Positions 25,913 to 34,879 of a stretch of DNA of 64,000 nucleotides are shown here, piece after piece. Position numbers and translations under genes: made by a program. Origin of the DNA: Paracoccaceae bacterium. GTDB taxonomy: Bacteria > Pseudomonadota > Alphaproteobacteria > Rhodobacterales > Rhodobacteraceae. Numbering within the stretch: position 1 is the first letter of the stretch; each line of letters starts with the position of its first letter. Below the pieces are notes generated by a model. The model ran no database searches. It was not told the origin of the DNA and was given only the letters and a program-made list of their open reading frames with translations. Location of the stretch: NCBI GenBank assembly GCA_006226775.1, contig SBGD01000093.1, positions 1 through 64,000 of the forward strand, read 5' to 3'.

Positions 25913-26845
25913 ATGCTGCGTCTGCTCTTTCTTCTGGCGCTGTTCTGCATCGGCCTGATCGGCGCTGGCCCGGCGCGGGCGGCGACCTGCGAGGCGCAGA
26001 TGAGCGACATTGCCTTCGGCGCGGTCAGCCTGCGGGCGGGGGCGGTGAACCGCACCACCGGCAGCCTGACGGTCAGCTGTTCCAACGCGCTGGTCTCGGC
26101 GGTGGGGGTCTGCATCCGCTTCGGGCCGGGATCGGGCGGCGCGGGCAGCGGCAATGCCCCGCGCTACATGACCGGCCCCACCGGCCAGTCGCTGGGCTGG
26201 CAGATGCGGCTGGGCGGGCATGGCCAGGCCTTCGGCACGCTGAACCGGATCTACCTGCTGGTGCCGGTGGTGCTGGGCAGCGGCCAGGCGACGGTGCCGA
26301 TCTTTGCCGAGATCCTCGGCACCGGCACGGAATTCGACACCGGCGCCTATCAGTCGGTCTTTGCCGGCCAGCCGCAGGTCGAGATGAGCTACGGCATCCT
26401 CAGTTGCGATCTGTTTGGCCAGAGCCATCCGGTGCCCGAGTTCCGGGTCAGCGCCGAAACCGTCGCCAGTTGCGAGTTGGACGTGGGCGCGCTGAACTTC
26501 GGCCGGATCACCGGGCTGGCCACCGGCCCCGCCGATGCCGAGGCCGCGGTGGATATCCGCTGCACCGCCGGGGCGGGCTATTCGGTGTCGCTCGGGCTGG
26601 GCAATGGCGTCGGGGTCGGCGATCCGGCCTATCGGCGGTTGCAGGGCGTTCTGGGCACGCTGACCTACGGGCTGTTCCGCGATGTCGGGCGCACCATGGT
26701 CTGGGGCGAGGCCCCGTCCCAGCGCGCCCAGGGCACCGGCACGGGCTACAACCAGCGCTACCAGGTCTACGGGCGGATCTACCAGGGCCAGGCAACCCAG
26801 ATCGGCAGCTACAGCGATTCGGTGGTGGTGACAGTGCATTACTGA
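25913..26845 (+). CDS. Two-domain spore coat U protein, probable pilus tip adhesin
   Basis: The 310-aa product has a signal peptide (LFLLALFCIGLIGAGPARA-AT) and two SCPU-like domains. The first starts TCEAQMSDIAFGAVSLRAGAVN and the second SCELDVGALNFGRITGLATGP; it ends IGSYSDSVVVTVHY. Two-domain members at the end of Csu loci act as tip adhesins (CsuE). It begins directly after the usher TAG, so the pair is coupled. Confidence 0.8.
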   Translation: MLRLLFLLALFCIGLIGAGPARAATCEAQMSDIAFGAVSLRAGAVNRTTGSLTVSCSNALVSAVGVCIRFGPGSGGAGSGNAPRYMTGPTGQSLGWQMRLGGHGQAFGTLNRIYLLVPVVLGSGQATVPIFAEILGTGTEFDTGAYQSVFAGQPQVEMSYGILSCDLFGQSHPVPEFRVSAETVASCELDVGALNFGRITGLATGPADAEAAVDIRCTAGAGYSVSLGLGNGVGVGDPAYRRLQGVLGTLTYGLFRDVGRTMVWGEAPSQRAQGTGTGYNQRYQVYGRIYQGQATQIGSYSDSVVVTVHY

Positions 26846-26853
26846 GACCCGCC

Positions 26854-26879
26854 GGGGGCCCGCGCCGACAAGGGCCCCC
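26854..26879 (+). terminator. Hairpin at the end of the pilus locus
   Basis: GGGGGCCC pairs with GGGCCCCC across a 10-nt loop, 9 bp after the last pilus stop codon. There is no T-run. It may mark the transcript end. Confidence 0.4.
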
Positions 26880-26888
26880 ATGCGAGAC

Positions 26889-26958
26889 GCGCCCCGGGCT
26901 TGACCCGGGGCCTCCACGCCCGCGCGGGACAGGAGGCCCCGGGTCAGGCCCGGGGCGC
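26889..26958. repeat. Near-perfect REP-like inverted pair (26-bp arms)
   Basis: The left arm starts GCGCCCCGGGCTTGACCCG and the right arm ends GTCAGGCCCGGGGCGC. The arms match at 25 of 26 positions around an 18-bp loop. It is the best-preserved member of the repeat family and lies between the convergent pilus and FKBP genes. Confidence 0.7.
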
Positions 26959-27012
26959 GGGGTGTTCGCGTCGACCGTTGCGGATCGGGGGTGACCCGGC
27001 AACGGAAGGGGC

Positions 27013-27447
27013 TCAGGCGGCCTTGATCTCGACCAGCTCGATGGCAAAGGTCAGGTCCTTGCCGGCCAGCGGGTGGTTGGCGTCCAGCGTCACCTGCTCG
27101 TCGGTGACTTCGACCACCGTCACCGGCATCACCTGGCCGGTCGGCGTCTGGACCTGCAACTGGGTGCCGAGGTCGAGCGGGATGTCGCCGGGGATCTCGC
27201 CGCGCGGCACCGCCTGGCGCGCATTGGGGTCAAGCTGGCCATAGGCGTCGTCGGCGGCAACCTCGACCACCTTCTTGTCGCCCACCGCCATGCCGGGGAT
27301 CGCCTGGTCGAGACCGGGGATGATCTGGCCGGATCCGACCTGGAATTCCAGCGGGTCGCGGCCTTGCGAACTGTCGAATGTGGCGCCGTCGGCCAGCGTT
27401 CCGGTATAATGAATTGCGACAGTGTCGCCAGATTTGACCTGGGTCAT
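27013..27447 (-). CDS. FKBP-type peptidyl-prolyl isomerase, SlyD-like
   Basis: The 144-aa product begins MTQVKSGDTVAIHYTGTLADGATFDSS, with FKBP catalytic residues in GSGQIIPGLDQAIPGMAVGDKK. The insert-in-flap chaperone domain follows (AYGQLDPNARQAVPRGEI). It lacks the His-rich metal tail of E. coli SlyD. It probably acts as a cytoplasmic folding catalyst. The start at 27447 was chosen; upstream codons in the ORF track show no family match. Confidence 0.9.
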   Translation of the reverse strand: MTQVKSGDTVAIHYTGTLADGATFDSSQGRDPLEFQVGSGQIIPGLDQAIPGMAVGDKKVVEVAADDAYGQLDPNARQAVPRGEIPGDIPLDLGTQLQVQTPTGQVMPVTVVEVTDEQVTLDANHPLAGKDLTFAIELVEIKAA

Positions 27448-27701
27448 GCGATCTCCGAAAGGGTGGGGAATGAAGTCGGGAGGCCGCCGCCCCGGCGGGT
27501 GCTCCGAATGAGAGCGCAATGATAACGACCCGGGCAGGGATTCGCAAACCATCGGGTCAAACCCCGCCGACCGCGGCGCGAAAAGCCATATTTGCCGTGT
27601 GCCGGTTTGCCATCCGGGTTAAGGTGTCCTGACCCTTTTTGCCCCCGTCGGTTGTGCGCCTTCGACACCCCGGGGGCCCTGAACCGCGAAAGACCACAGC
27701 A

Positions 27702-29105
27702 GTGACGCATGATTCGGCAGCATTGGACGGGCTCGAGGCCTTTGCCTTCATCGATGCCTTGCAGGACGAGGTGGCGATCCTCGATGCGCAGGGCCGGATC
27801 GTGGCGGTCAACACGGCCTGGACCCGGTTCGCCGCCGCCAATGGCGGCGATGCCGAGACCGGCTACCTGGGGGTGAACTACCTTGCCATCTGCCATGGCG
27901 CCGAGGGCGCCTCGGATGCCGCCGCGCGGCAGATCCCGGAGGGCTTTGCCAAGGTGCTGCGCACCGGCCAGCCGTTTCGCTGCGAATATCCCTGCCACAG
28001 CCCGACGATGAAGCGCTGGTTCGAGTTGACCGCCTGCCGCCTGACCCATGCGGGCGGCGATTTCCTGATCGTGCAGCACCGCAACATCACCAGCCGCAGG
28101 ATCGAGCGCGAGGAGGTCGAGGCCGCCTTCGTGCAGGCCAATGCCATGTCCGCGCTGATCGCGACGACCAATGACGCGGTCATCGCCTATGACCTCGAGG
28201 GCCGGATCGTCACCTGGAACCCGGCGGCCGAGAAGCTCTATGGCTACAGCAAGGACGAGGCGATCGGCCAGTCGCTGGAACTGCTCTACCCGGAGAACTG
28301 GCCGAAACGGGTCAGCCAATACCGCGACGAGATCCTTGCCGGCACGCTCGAGGATTTCGAGGCCGCCCGGGTGGCCCGGGACGGCACCGTGCGCGAGGTC
28401 TGGATCTCCTGCGCGCCGATCCGCAGCCCCGACGGAGAGGTGATCGCCATCTCCAACATCCACCGCGACGTGACCGAGGTGCGCCGGGCCGAAAAGGCGC
28501 GCGAGATGATCGCCCATGAGGTGATCCACCGCGCCAAGAACATGCTCCAGATCGTCTCGGCCATCCAGCGCCAGACCGCGCGGCGCGAAACCACGCTGGA
28601 CGGCTTCGTCACCGCCTTCGAGGCGCGCATCCAGTCGCTGGCGAAATCCACCGACCTGCTGGTCGGCAGCGCCTGGACCACGGTCTCGCTCAGCCAGCTG
28701 GTCGACCGCCACCTCGAGCCTTTCGTCGCGGCCGGCGACGGGCGGGTCGAGATCCTCGGCCCCGATATCGACCTGCGCCCGCAATGCGTCCAGACCATCG
28801 GCATGGCGCTGCATGAACTGGCGACCAACTCGGTCAAGCATGGCGCGCTCAAGGGCGGCGACGGGCGGGTCGGCATCCGCTGGTCGCTGGATGCGTCAAA
28901 GGCGCCGTCCGAGCTTTGCCTGTCCTGGGCCGAGACCGGGCTGACGCTGGAACGTCCCGACCCCGCCGCCGCGGGCTTCGGCAGCACGGTGCTGACCAAC
29001 CTCGCACGCTCGATGCTGGCGGCAGAGACCGTCTATGACATCGGCGCCGAGGGCGTGACCTGGTCGATCCGCGTGCCGGACGAGCATTTCAGCCTGCCGG
29101 CCTGA
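27702..29105 (+). CDS. PAS-PAS sensor histidine kinase, HWE family
   Basis: The protein has about 467 aa if the GTG at 27702 is used; a TTG at 27639 is the alternative. A first PAS-like domain (AILDAQGRIVAVNTAWTRFA) and a second PAS/PAC (DAVIAYDLEGRIVTWNPAAEKLYGYSKDEAIG) lead to an HWE-type phosphoacceptor region EVIHRAKNMLQIV. The ATP-binding HELATNSVKHGAL motif follows. No transmembrane helix is seen, so it is probably cytoplasmic. No response regulator is adjacent. The ligand is unknown. Confidence 0.82.
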   Translation: MTHDSAALDGLEAFAFIDALQDEVAILDAQGRIVAVNTAWTRFAAANGGDAETGYLGVNYLAICHGAEGASDAAARQIPEGFAKVLRTGQPFRCEYPCHSPTMKRWFELTACRLTHAGGDFLIVQHRNITSRRIEREEVEAAFVQANAMSALIATTNDAVIAYDLEGRIVTWNPAAEKLYGYSKDEAIGQSLELLYPENWPKRVSQYRDEILAGTLEDFEAARVARDGTVREVWISCAPIRSPDGEVIAISNIHRDVTEVRRAEKAREMIAHEVIHRAKNMLQIVSAIQRQTARRETTLDGFVTAFEARIQSLAKSTDLLVGSAWTTVSLSQLVDRHLEPFVAAGDGRVEILGPDIDLRPQCVQTIGMALHELATNSVKHGALKGGDGRVGIRWSLDASKAPSELCLSWAETGLTLERPDPAAAGFGSTVLTNLARSMLAAETVYDIGAEGVTWSIRVPDEHFSLPA

Positions 29106-29185
29106 GAACCGGGGACAGGCGGGGACTGGCAATTGCCGCGTCCATCGGCATGATGGGCGCCAGAGCAACCGGACCGGACCCGCCC

Positions 29186-29872
29186 ATGACCATCACCACC
29201 TGCATCTTCGACGCCTATGGCACGCTCTTCGACGTCGGCGCCGCCGCCCGCCTGGCCGCCGGCGAGCCGGGCCAGGGGCACTGGGCCGCGACATGGCCCG
29301 CGCTGGCCGCGGACTGGCGGCTGAAACAGCTGCAATACAGCTGGCTGCGCGCGATCACCGGCGACCATTGCTCGTTCTGGCAGGTCACGCAGGACGGGCT
29401 GGACTGGGCGCTCGAGCGCCACGGGCTGGCGGATGACGCGGAATTGCGCGAACGGCTGCTGGCGCTTTACTGGGAGCTTCAGGCCTACCCGGAAGTGCCG
29501 CAGATGCTGGCCACGCTGAAGGCGGCGGGCAAGGCGACGGCGATCCTGTCGAACGGGTCGCCCGACATGCTGGGCGGCGCGGTCGAGAGCGCCGGGCTGG
29601 GCGAGATGCTCGACGCTGTGCTCTCGGTCGAGGCGGTGGGCATCTTCAAACCCGCCGCCCGCGTCTATGACATGGTGGGCCAGCGCTTCGGCTGCGCCCC
29701 GGGCCAGGTGCTCTTCGTGTCCTCCAACGGCTGGGACGTGGCCGGAGCCGCGGCCTATGGGTTCCGCACCGTCTGGGTCAACCGCGCGGACGAGCCGGTC
29801 GACCGGCTGCCGGGCCGGCCAGAGCTGATCCGGGCCGATCTGACCGATATTCCAAACCTCGCAGGAGCGTGA
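29186..29872 (+). CDS. (S)-2-haloacid dehalogenase-like HAD hydrolase (type II)
   Basis: The 228-aa product begins MTITTCIFDAYGTLFDVGAA, with the nucleophile Asp at residue 9. The family motifs ILSNGSPDMLGGAV, SVEAVGIFKPAARVYDM and VLFVSSNGWDVAGAAAYGFRTVWVNR match haloacid dehalogenase type II closely. It would release halide from L-2-haloalkanoates, though the natural substrate may differ. It is 3 bp upstream of an alpha/beta hydrolase and co-directional with a dehydratase. Confidence 0.86.
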   Translation: MTITTCIFDAYGTLFDVGAAARLAAGEPGQGHWAATWPALAADWRLKQLQYSWLRAITGDHCSFWQVTQDGLDWALERHGLADDAELRERLLALYWELQAYPEVPQMLATLKAAGKATAILSNGSPDMLGGAVESAGLGEMLDAVLSVEAVGIFKPAARVYDMVGQRFGCAPGQVLFVSSNGWDVAGAAAYGFRTVWVNRADEPVDRLPGRPELIRADLTDIPNLAGA

Positions 29873-29875
29873 TTC

Positions 29876-30700
29876 ATGCCGACCTTCCAGACCTCCGACG
29901 GGCTGACGCTGTTTTACGAAGACGAGGGCGCGGGCCTGCCGCTGCTCTGCCTTTCGGGGCTGACCCGCGACAGCCGCGACTTTGCCTATGTGCTGCCGCA
30001 CCTGAGCGGCTGCCGGGTGATCCGGCTGGACTACCGCGGGCGGGGCAAGTCGCAATTCGCCGAGGATCCGCTGAGCTATTCCGTCCCGCGCGAGGCGATG
30101 GACGTGGTGGAATTGCTCAAAGCTCTGGGGCTTGAGAGCGTGGCGATCCTCGGTACCTCGCGCGGGGGGTTGGTGGCCATGGCACTGGCCGCCACCGTGC
30201 CGCAGATGCTGCGCGGCGTGGCGCTGAACGACATCGGGCCGGAGATCGCACCCGAGGGGCTGGAGGTCATCATGGGCTATCTCGGCAAGCCGCCCGTCTG
30301 GACAAGCTACGAGGAGGCCGCCGCCGCGCGCCCCGGCGTCATGACGGGCTTTGCCAATGTGCCCGCCGCGCGCTGGCGTGCCGAGGTCGAGAAGTTCTTC
30401 GACCGGACCGACGCGGGCCTGGCGCTGACCTATGACCCGAGGCTGCGCGAGGCGGTGATCGCCGGGGGCGCGCAGCCTGCGCCCGATCTCTGGCCGATGT
30501 TCGACGCGCTGGAGGGCAAGCCGCTGGCGATCCTGCGCGGCGCCAATTCCGACCTGCTCGCCCCCGCGACCCTGGCCGAGATGCAGCGCCGCCGCCCCGA
30601 TGCCCATGTCGCCGTGGTACCCGACCGCGGCCATGTACCCTTCCTCGACGAGCCCGAAGCGCTGGCCGCGCTGCGGGCCTGGCTGGACCAGATGCGATGA
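29876..30700 (+). CDS. Alpha/beta hydrolase
   Basis: The 274-aa product has the fold's hallmarks: the oxyanion region PLLCLSGLTRDSRDF, the nucleophile elbow ILGTSRGGLVAM and the late His in VPDRGHVPFLDEPEA. The substrate is unknown; such proteins often hydrolyse esters or lactones. It overlaps the next gene by 4 bp (ATGA), so the dehalogenase, hydrolase and dehydratase form an operon. Confidence 0.82.
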   Translation: MPTFQTSDGLTLFYEDEGAGLPLLCLSGLTRDSRDFAYVLPHLSGCRVIRLDYRGRGKSQFAEDPLSYSVPREAMDVVELLKALGLESVAILGTSRGGLVAMALAATVPQMLRGVALNDIGPEIAPEGLEVIMGYLGKPPVWTSYEEAAAARPGVMTGFANVPAARWRAEVEKFFDRTDAGLALTYDPRLREAVIAGGAQPAPDLWPMFDALEGKPLAILRGANSDLLAPATLAEMQRRRPDAHVAVVPDRGHVPFLDEPEALAALRAWLDQMR

Positions 30701-31671
30701 ATATCGACCGGATCGAGGCCGCCCGCGCCCGCATCGGCGGGGTCGTGCGCCGCACGCCGCTGCTTTCGTCACCCTTCCTCGACGAGATCGCCGGGCGGCG
30801 GGTGCTGGTGAAACCCGAATGCCTGCAACACACCGGCAGCTTCAAGTTCCGCGGCGGCATGGCGGCGCTCTCGGCGCTGGACCCGGAGGTGCGGGCGCGC
30901 GGCGTGATCGCCTATTCGTCGGGCAACCATGCCCAGGGCGTGGCGCTGGCGGCGCGGCACTTCGGCGTGCCGGCGGTCATCATCATGCCCGGCGATGCCC
31001 CGGCGATGAAGATCGCCAATACCCGCGCTTTCGGCGCCGAGGTGGTGCTTTACGACCGCGAGAGCGACCGGCGCGAAGAGATCGGCGACCGGCTGGCCAC
31101 CGAGCGCGGGCTTGCGCTGGTCCGGCCTTTCGACGAGCCGGAGGTGATCGCGGGGCAGGGCACCTGCGGGCTGGAGATCGCGGAACAGGCGGCGGACCTG
31201 GGCATCACCCGGGCCGAGGTGCTGGTCTGTTGCGGCGGTGGCGGGCTGACCTCGGGCGTGGCGCTGGCGCTGGAGGCGAAGGCGCCCGGCCTGCGCACCC
31301 GCCCGGTGGAGCCCGAGGGTTACGACGATACCGCCCGCTCGCTGCTGAGCGGCCAGCGCGAGCGCAACGCGACCGAGGCCGGCGGGCTCTGCGATGCCAT
31401 CCTGACGCCCAGCCCCGGCGCGCTGACCTTTCCGGTCATGCAGCGGCTTTGCGGGCCGGGGATCGCGGTCAGCGACACGCAGGTGCTGCGCGCCATGGCG
31501 CTGGCGTTTTCGCGGCTGAAGGTGGTGGCCGAACCGGGCGGCGCGGTGGCGCTGGCGGCGGCGCTGTTTCACGGCGATGCCCTTGAGGGCGACACGGTGA
31601 TCGCCACGATCTCGGGCGGCAATGTCGACCCCGCGGTCTTTGCCCGGGCGCTGGATCACCTGCCGGGCTGA
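30697..31671 (+). CDS. Threonine/serine dehydratase-like PLP enzyme
   Basis: The 324-aa protein carries the PLP lysine in HTGSFKFRGG (K50) and the phosphate-binding loop CCGGGGLTSG. It ends TISGGNVDPAVFARAL, usual for this family. There is no C-terminal ACT domain, which suggests a catabolic rather than isoleucine-biosynthetic enzyme, or a serine racemase-like protein. It is coupled to the upstream hydrolase by a 4-bp overlap. Confidence 0.82.
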   Translation: MNIDRIEAARARIGGVVRRTPLLSSPFLDEIAGRRVLVKPECLQHTGSFKFRGGMAALSALDPEVRARGVIAYSSGNHAQGVALAARHFGVPAVIIMPGDAPAMKIANTRAFGAEVVLYDRESDRREEIGDRLATERGLALVRPFDEPEVIAGQGTCGLEIAEQAADLGITRAEVLVCCGGGGLTSGVALALEAKAPGLRTRPVEPEGYDDTARSLLSGQRERNATEAGGLCDAILTPSPGALTFPVMQRLCGPGIAVSDTQVLRAMALAFSRLKVVAEPGGAVALAAALFHGDALEGDTVIATISGGNVDPAVFARALDHLPG

Positions 31672-32243
31672 GCCGCCGCGGGCACCTGTTCGTGGCAGAT
31701 CTCCTCGGCCTCGGCCGGGGCCAGCGGCTCTGACAAGAGCGCGCAGAAGCCGCCGCCCGCGGTCACCCGGTGATGCACGCAGTCACGGCAGAGGCCAAAG
31801 GCCCGCCCGCCATTGGCCGCCAGCACGCCCGAGAGCAGCGCCCTGAGCCGCGCCTCCAGCTCCGCCTGCGCCCCGGCATCCAGCCCGTCGAGCGCCCGGT
31901 CCAGCAGCCCCGCCCTTGCCACCGCGGCGCGGGCTTTTTCGGTCAGCGCGAAGGAGATCGACCGCCGGTCGACCTCGGACCGCAGTTCCGTGACATAGCC
32001 CTTGCGCTGCAGGGCTTTCAGCGTCTGCGACATGGTGCCCCGCGTGGTGCCGAGGTAATCGGCCACCTGCGAGGGCGCGCGCGAAAAGCGGTTGGCGCGC
32101 GACAGATAGTCCAGCGCGGCGATCTGCGCGGGGTTCAGATCGTCGTGCCAGGTCTCGCCCGCATCCAGCCGCGCAAGGCGGTTGATCAGGCTGCGAATGG
32201 TGGGGCGTGGGTCCATGATATCATGATAGCGTGTCGAAATCAT
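31656..32243 (-). CDS. MarR family regulator with C-terminal four-cysteine motif
   Basis: The 195-aa product has a winged helix (SQVADYLGTTRGTMSQTLKALQRKGYVTELRSEVDRRSISFALTEKA). After the MarR core, a C-terminal extension contains C-x2-C-x-H-H, then C-x11 and C-x15 spacings (CRDCVHH, GGFCALL, EEICHEQ). This pattern could bind Fe-S or zinc and suggests redox or metal sensing. Starts at 32243 or 32216 are both possible; neither has a good ribosome site. It is divergent from the exported protein at 32305 and overlaps the end of the dehydratase gene by 16 bp. Confidence 0.72.
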   Translation of the reverse strand: MISTRYHDIMDPRPTIRSLINRLARLDAGETWHDDLNPAQIAALDYLSRANRFSRAPSQVADYLGTTRGTMSQTLKALQRKGYVTELRSEVDRRSISFALTEKARAAVARAGLLDRALDGLDAGAQAELEARLRALLSGVLAANGGRAFGLCRDCVHHRVTAGGGFCALLSEPLAPAEAEEICHEQVPAAAQPGR

Positions 32244-32267
32244 CTTTACAACAGTAGCGAGTCGCTA
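32227..32267. promoter_or_regulatory. Candidate operators between divergent MarR and exported protein genes
   Basis: TAGCGAGTCGCTA at 32255-32267 is a perfect 13-bp palindrome. A related half-diverged copy TAGCGTGTCGAAA lies at 32227-32239. They occupy the 61-bp region between the MarR start and the divergent start. ATGATATCAT, a 10-bp palindrome, overlaps the alternative MarR start. The two-site arrangement fits autoregulation. Confidence 0.5.
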
Positions 32268-32304
32268 TTACCTTGGAGTCATCGACTCGCAAAGGATTGA
32301 CCCC

Positions 32305-33054
32305 ATGACCCGATTTCTGCTGACTGCGGCCTCTGCCGCACTGCTTGCCTCCGGCGCGCTGGCCGATGGCAGCCATGCCATTGACCAGAAAGGCGCCGTG
32401 ACCTCGCCCGAAGCATCCGCCACCGTGGCGGATTTCGACATCCTCGCTGCCCATGCCCATCGTGACGGCCGGCACGTCACCTTCCACATGACCACCGCAG
32501 GCAACGCCGGGGCCACGACCCCCGATCCGGTGGGTGCGCTGGCCGGGGCGCCGGTGCTCTCCTATGTCTGGCCGACCTCGCTCGACCCGTCTGCGGTGGG
32601 CTTCGAGGGCGAGACCGGCATCCTGGCGCTTGCCGCCACCAGCCACCCGGATTTCGACGACACCCCGCTTTACGATGAGGATGGCGACGGCGATCCGGCC
32701 AATGACGGGCTGCTCTGGCACAGCCATTGGGTGGTGCTGACCCCGACCGACACCTGCGGCGCGGGCGCGCTGGGCGTGCGCGACATCCCCGAGGGCACCG
32801 CCCCGGCGCTGCCGCTGACCTGGCCCGGCCTGCCGCTGTTCATCGACAGCCCCGGCTACACGCCGCTGTTCGACGGGCCCGAGATCACCCTGACGGTGCC
32901 GTTTTCGGACCCCGGAGCCCTGGCGGGCGTGGGATACGACGGGGTGACGGCAGCGCTGCGGGTCAATGCCAATATCCATGCGCCGCTGCTGTGCGTGACG
33001 GATGTCTTCGACGTGGCCTCGGGCGATCTGAGCCTGCCGGGCCGGATCGAATAG
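32305..33054 (+). CDS. Exported protein of unknown function, divergent from MarR
   Basis: The 249-aa product has a clear signal peptide (TAASAALLASGALA-DG). The mature part is His-rich near the N-terminus (ILAAHAHRDGRHVTFHM) and has an acidic DEDGDGDPANDG loop that could bind calcium, then WHSHWVVL. It resembles secreted all-beta proteins but I do not recognise the family. The MarR regulator with a Cys motif is divergent, so the two are probably a regulated pair. Confidence 0.6.
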   Translation: MTRFLLTAASAALLASGALADGSHAIDQKGAVTSPEASATVADFDILAAHAHRDGRHVTFHMTTAGNAGATTPDPVGALAGAPVLSYVWPTSLDPSAVGFEGETGILALAATSHPDFDDTPLYDEDGDGDPANDGLLWHSHWVVLTPTDTCGAGALGVRDIPEGTAPALPLTWPGLPLFIDSPGYTPLFDGPEITLTVPFSDPGALAGVGYDGVTAALRVNANIHAPLLCVTDVFDVASGDLSLPGRIE

Positions 33055-33183
33055 CGCGGCGGCAACCGGTCCAAATCGCGCGAGCGTGACAAAACGCTTG
33101 CGCGATACCCGCTCCGGTGGTTTCCTGTTGCTGCATGCCGCTACGTCAGCCGACCCGCGCGGCAAGATCAGGGGGCCGGTCCC

Positions 33184-33411
33184 GTGCAGGACGATCATCG
33201 CCCGAAAAAGCCCGAGGGCTCCGAACAACAGAGCTTTCTGTCCGTCCTCTTTCAGGGGTTTCTGCGCGATACCGCCATGCTCTGGGTCTCGGTGCTGATC
33301 GGAACCGTTCTGGGCGCGGTCGTCTGCGTCTATTTCGGCGCGCCGCTGATCTTTTCGTTGCTTGGCGGGGCCCTCGTCATGGCTGTTTACGTCGCCTGGA
33401 ACAATCTCTAG
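33184..33411 (+). CDS. Small two-helix membrane protein
   Basis: The 75-aa product starts at GTG 33184, with AGGGGG upstream. It has a charged N-terminus and two transmembrane segments (AMLWVSVLIGTVLGAVVCVYF and SLLGGALVMAVYVAW). The layout resembles small AtpI/AtpZ-like or conserved hypothetical proteins, but no family can be named with confidence. It is followed by an EEP-family gene. Confidence 0.5.
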   Translation: MQDDHRPKKPEGSEQQSFLSVLFQGFLRDTAMLWVSVLIGTVLGAVVCVYFGAPLIFSLLGGALVMAVYVAWNNL

Positions 33412-33516
33412 GCCGGGCCGTCGCCTGCGTCGTCCGCGGGACAGCGCAGGAATGAGGGTTGCGCGGCACCGCGCCGGGTGTTTCCCTTCCTCCAGATGCG
33501 CCGGAGGGAGCCCGCG

Positions 33517-34719
33517 ATGACCGATTTCACCATTGCCTCGTTCAACGTCAAGAACCTGATCGGCCCGGACCGGGAATACTATGAATTCCAGGTCTATTCC
33601 GCCGAGGAATACGCCTGGAAAAAGGACTGGCTGGCCGATCAGATCCTGACCATGGACGCCGATATCCTGGGCTTTCAGGAAGTTTTCGAGGAAGAGGCGC
33701 TGACCGAGGTGGTGGAAGAAGCCGATGCCCGCGGTGCCGCGCTCAATGCCGCCTCGATCCCCGACCGCACGAAGCGCTATCACAAGAAGGCGATCTTTCG
33801 CAAACTGGCCTATCGCACCTATGAAAACGCCTCGCTGGCCTTTGCGCCCAACCTCGCGGACGAGGGCGTGCCGGGCCAGCGCCGGCCCGGCGTGGCGCTG
33901 CTGTCGCGCTTCGGATTCGAGGGCGACCCGGAGGTGATCCAGGACCTCGACACGCCGCTGGTGATCCCGTTCCAGCCGCTGCGCGGGCTCGATGCCGGCG
34001 ACAGCGGCCAGTTCACCCTGCATCGCCTTTCGCGCCCCGTTCTCAAGGCGCGCATTCCGGTGGGCAACCGGGTGATCACCGTGTTCAACTGTCACCTGAA
34101 ATCCAAGCTCGGCGAATACCTCGTGCCGCCGGGCGCGGATTTCGCGCCGGAAGAGGACCTGACCCGCTACGATCCCTTGGGCCGCGCCATGGGTGCGCTG
34201 CGCGCGGCGGTGCGGCGCATGGCCGAGGCCTGGGTGCTGCGGCGCGAAATCCTGGCCGAGCTTGACCTCGGCCATCCGGTCATGGTGCTGGGCGATTTCA
34301 ACGATGGCGAACATGCGGTCAGTTCCGAGATCGTCGCCGGCGAGGTGCCGTTCAGGAATTATTCATGGATGCTGCGCCATGATGCCAGGGACCGCTCGGA
34401 CCGCTATTCGAAGGAGGAAGACCAACAGATCACCGAGGCCGTGGAACGGGTGCGCCTGCATTCCGCCGAAAGGCTCTTTGTCCGCAAGTCCTTGCGCGAC
34501 ATGGTCTATACCGCGGCCTTCGGCGGCAATTTCCAGTCGATCGACCAGATCTACATGTCGCGCCATTTCCACCCCGACCATGCGGGCCGCATCGGCCAGA
34601 TGGAATATTTCAGCGTGCTCAACGACCACCTGACCGATGGCAGCCACCCGGAGGCGCCCTACAACAAGCTGGCCTCCGACCACGGGCAGATCATGGCGCA
34701 TATGCGGCTGAACGGCTGA
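33517..34719 (+). CDS. Endonuclease/exonuclease/phosphatase family protein
   Basis: The 400-aa product shows EEP motifs in order: IASFNVKNLIG, ILGFQEVFEE, FNCHLKSKLG, VMVLGDFNDGEH and ASDHGQIMAHM. These provide the metal-binding Asn, Glu and Asp residues and the catalytic His. The substrate may be DNA or a phosphodiester. GGAGGG precedes the ATG at 33517. A second EEP protein is encoded at 57389-58396. Confidence 0.82.
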   Translation: MTDFTIASFNVKNLIGPDREYYEFQVYSAEEYAWKKDWLADQILTMDADILGFQEVFEEEALTEVVEEADARGAALNAASIPDRTKRYHKKAIFRKLAYRTYENASLAFAPNLADEGVPGQRRPGVALLSRFGFEGDPEVIQDLDTPLVIPFQPLRGLDAGDSGQFTLHRLSRPVLKARIPVGNRVITVFNCHLKSKLGEYLVPPGADFAPEEDLTRYDPLGRAMGALRAAVRRMAEAWVLRREILAELDLGHPVMVLGDFNDGEHAVSSEIVAGEVPFRNYSWMLRHDARDRSDRYSKEEDQQITEAVERVRLHSAERLFVRKSLRDMVYTAAFGGNFQSIDQIYMSRHFHPDHAGRIGQMEYFSVLNDHLTDGSHPEAPYNKLASDHGQIMAHMRLNG

Positions 34720-34879
34720 ACGCATATGCGGATAAACCTGAGGGCGGGAATTCCTGACTTTGGCGGCGCGAGGTTCTGCAGTAATTTTTATGCACGTATC
34801 TTGCATGTTATTATCAGGAGAGCGGCGGCCCTGTCACAGGTGCTGACCACGCAGGCGATCGCGGCCGCCCGGTATCATT

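Noticed and set aside
23456-26917. 1153-aa minus-strand ORF across the pilus genes
   Set aside because: It is antisense to the chaperone, usher and tip genes, which have signal peptides and family motifs. High GC makes such shadow ORFs common.
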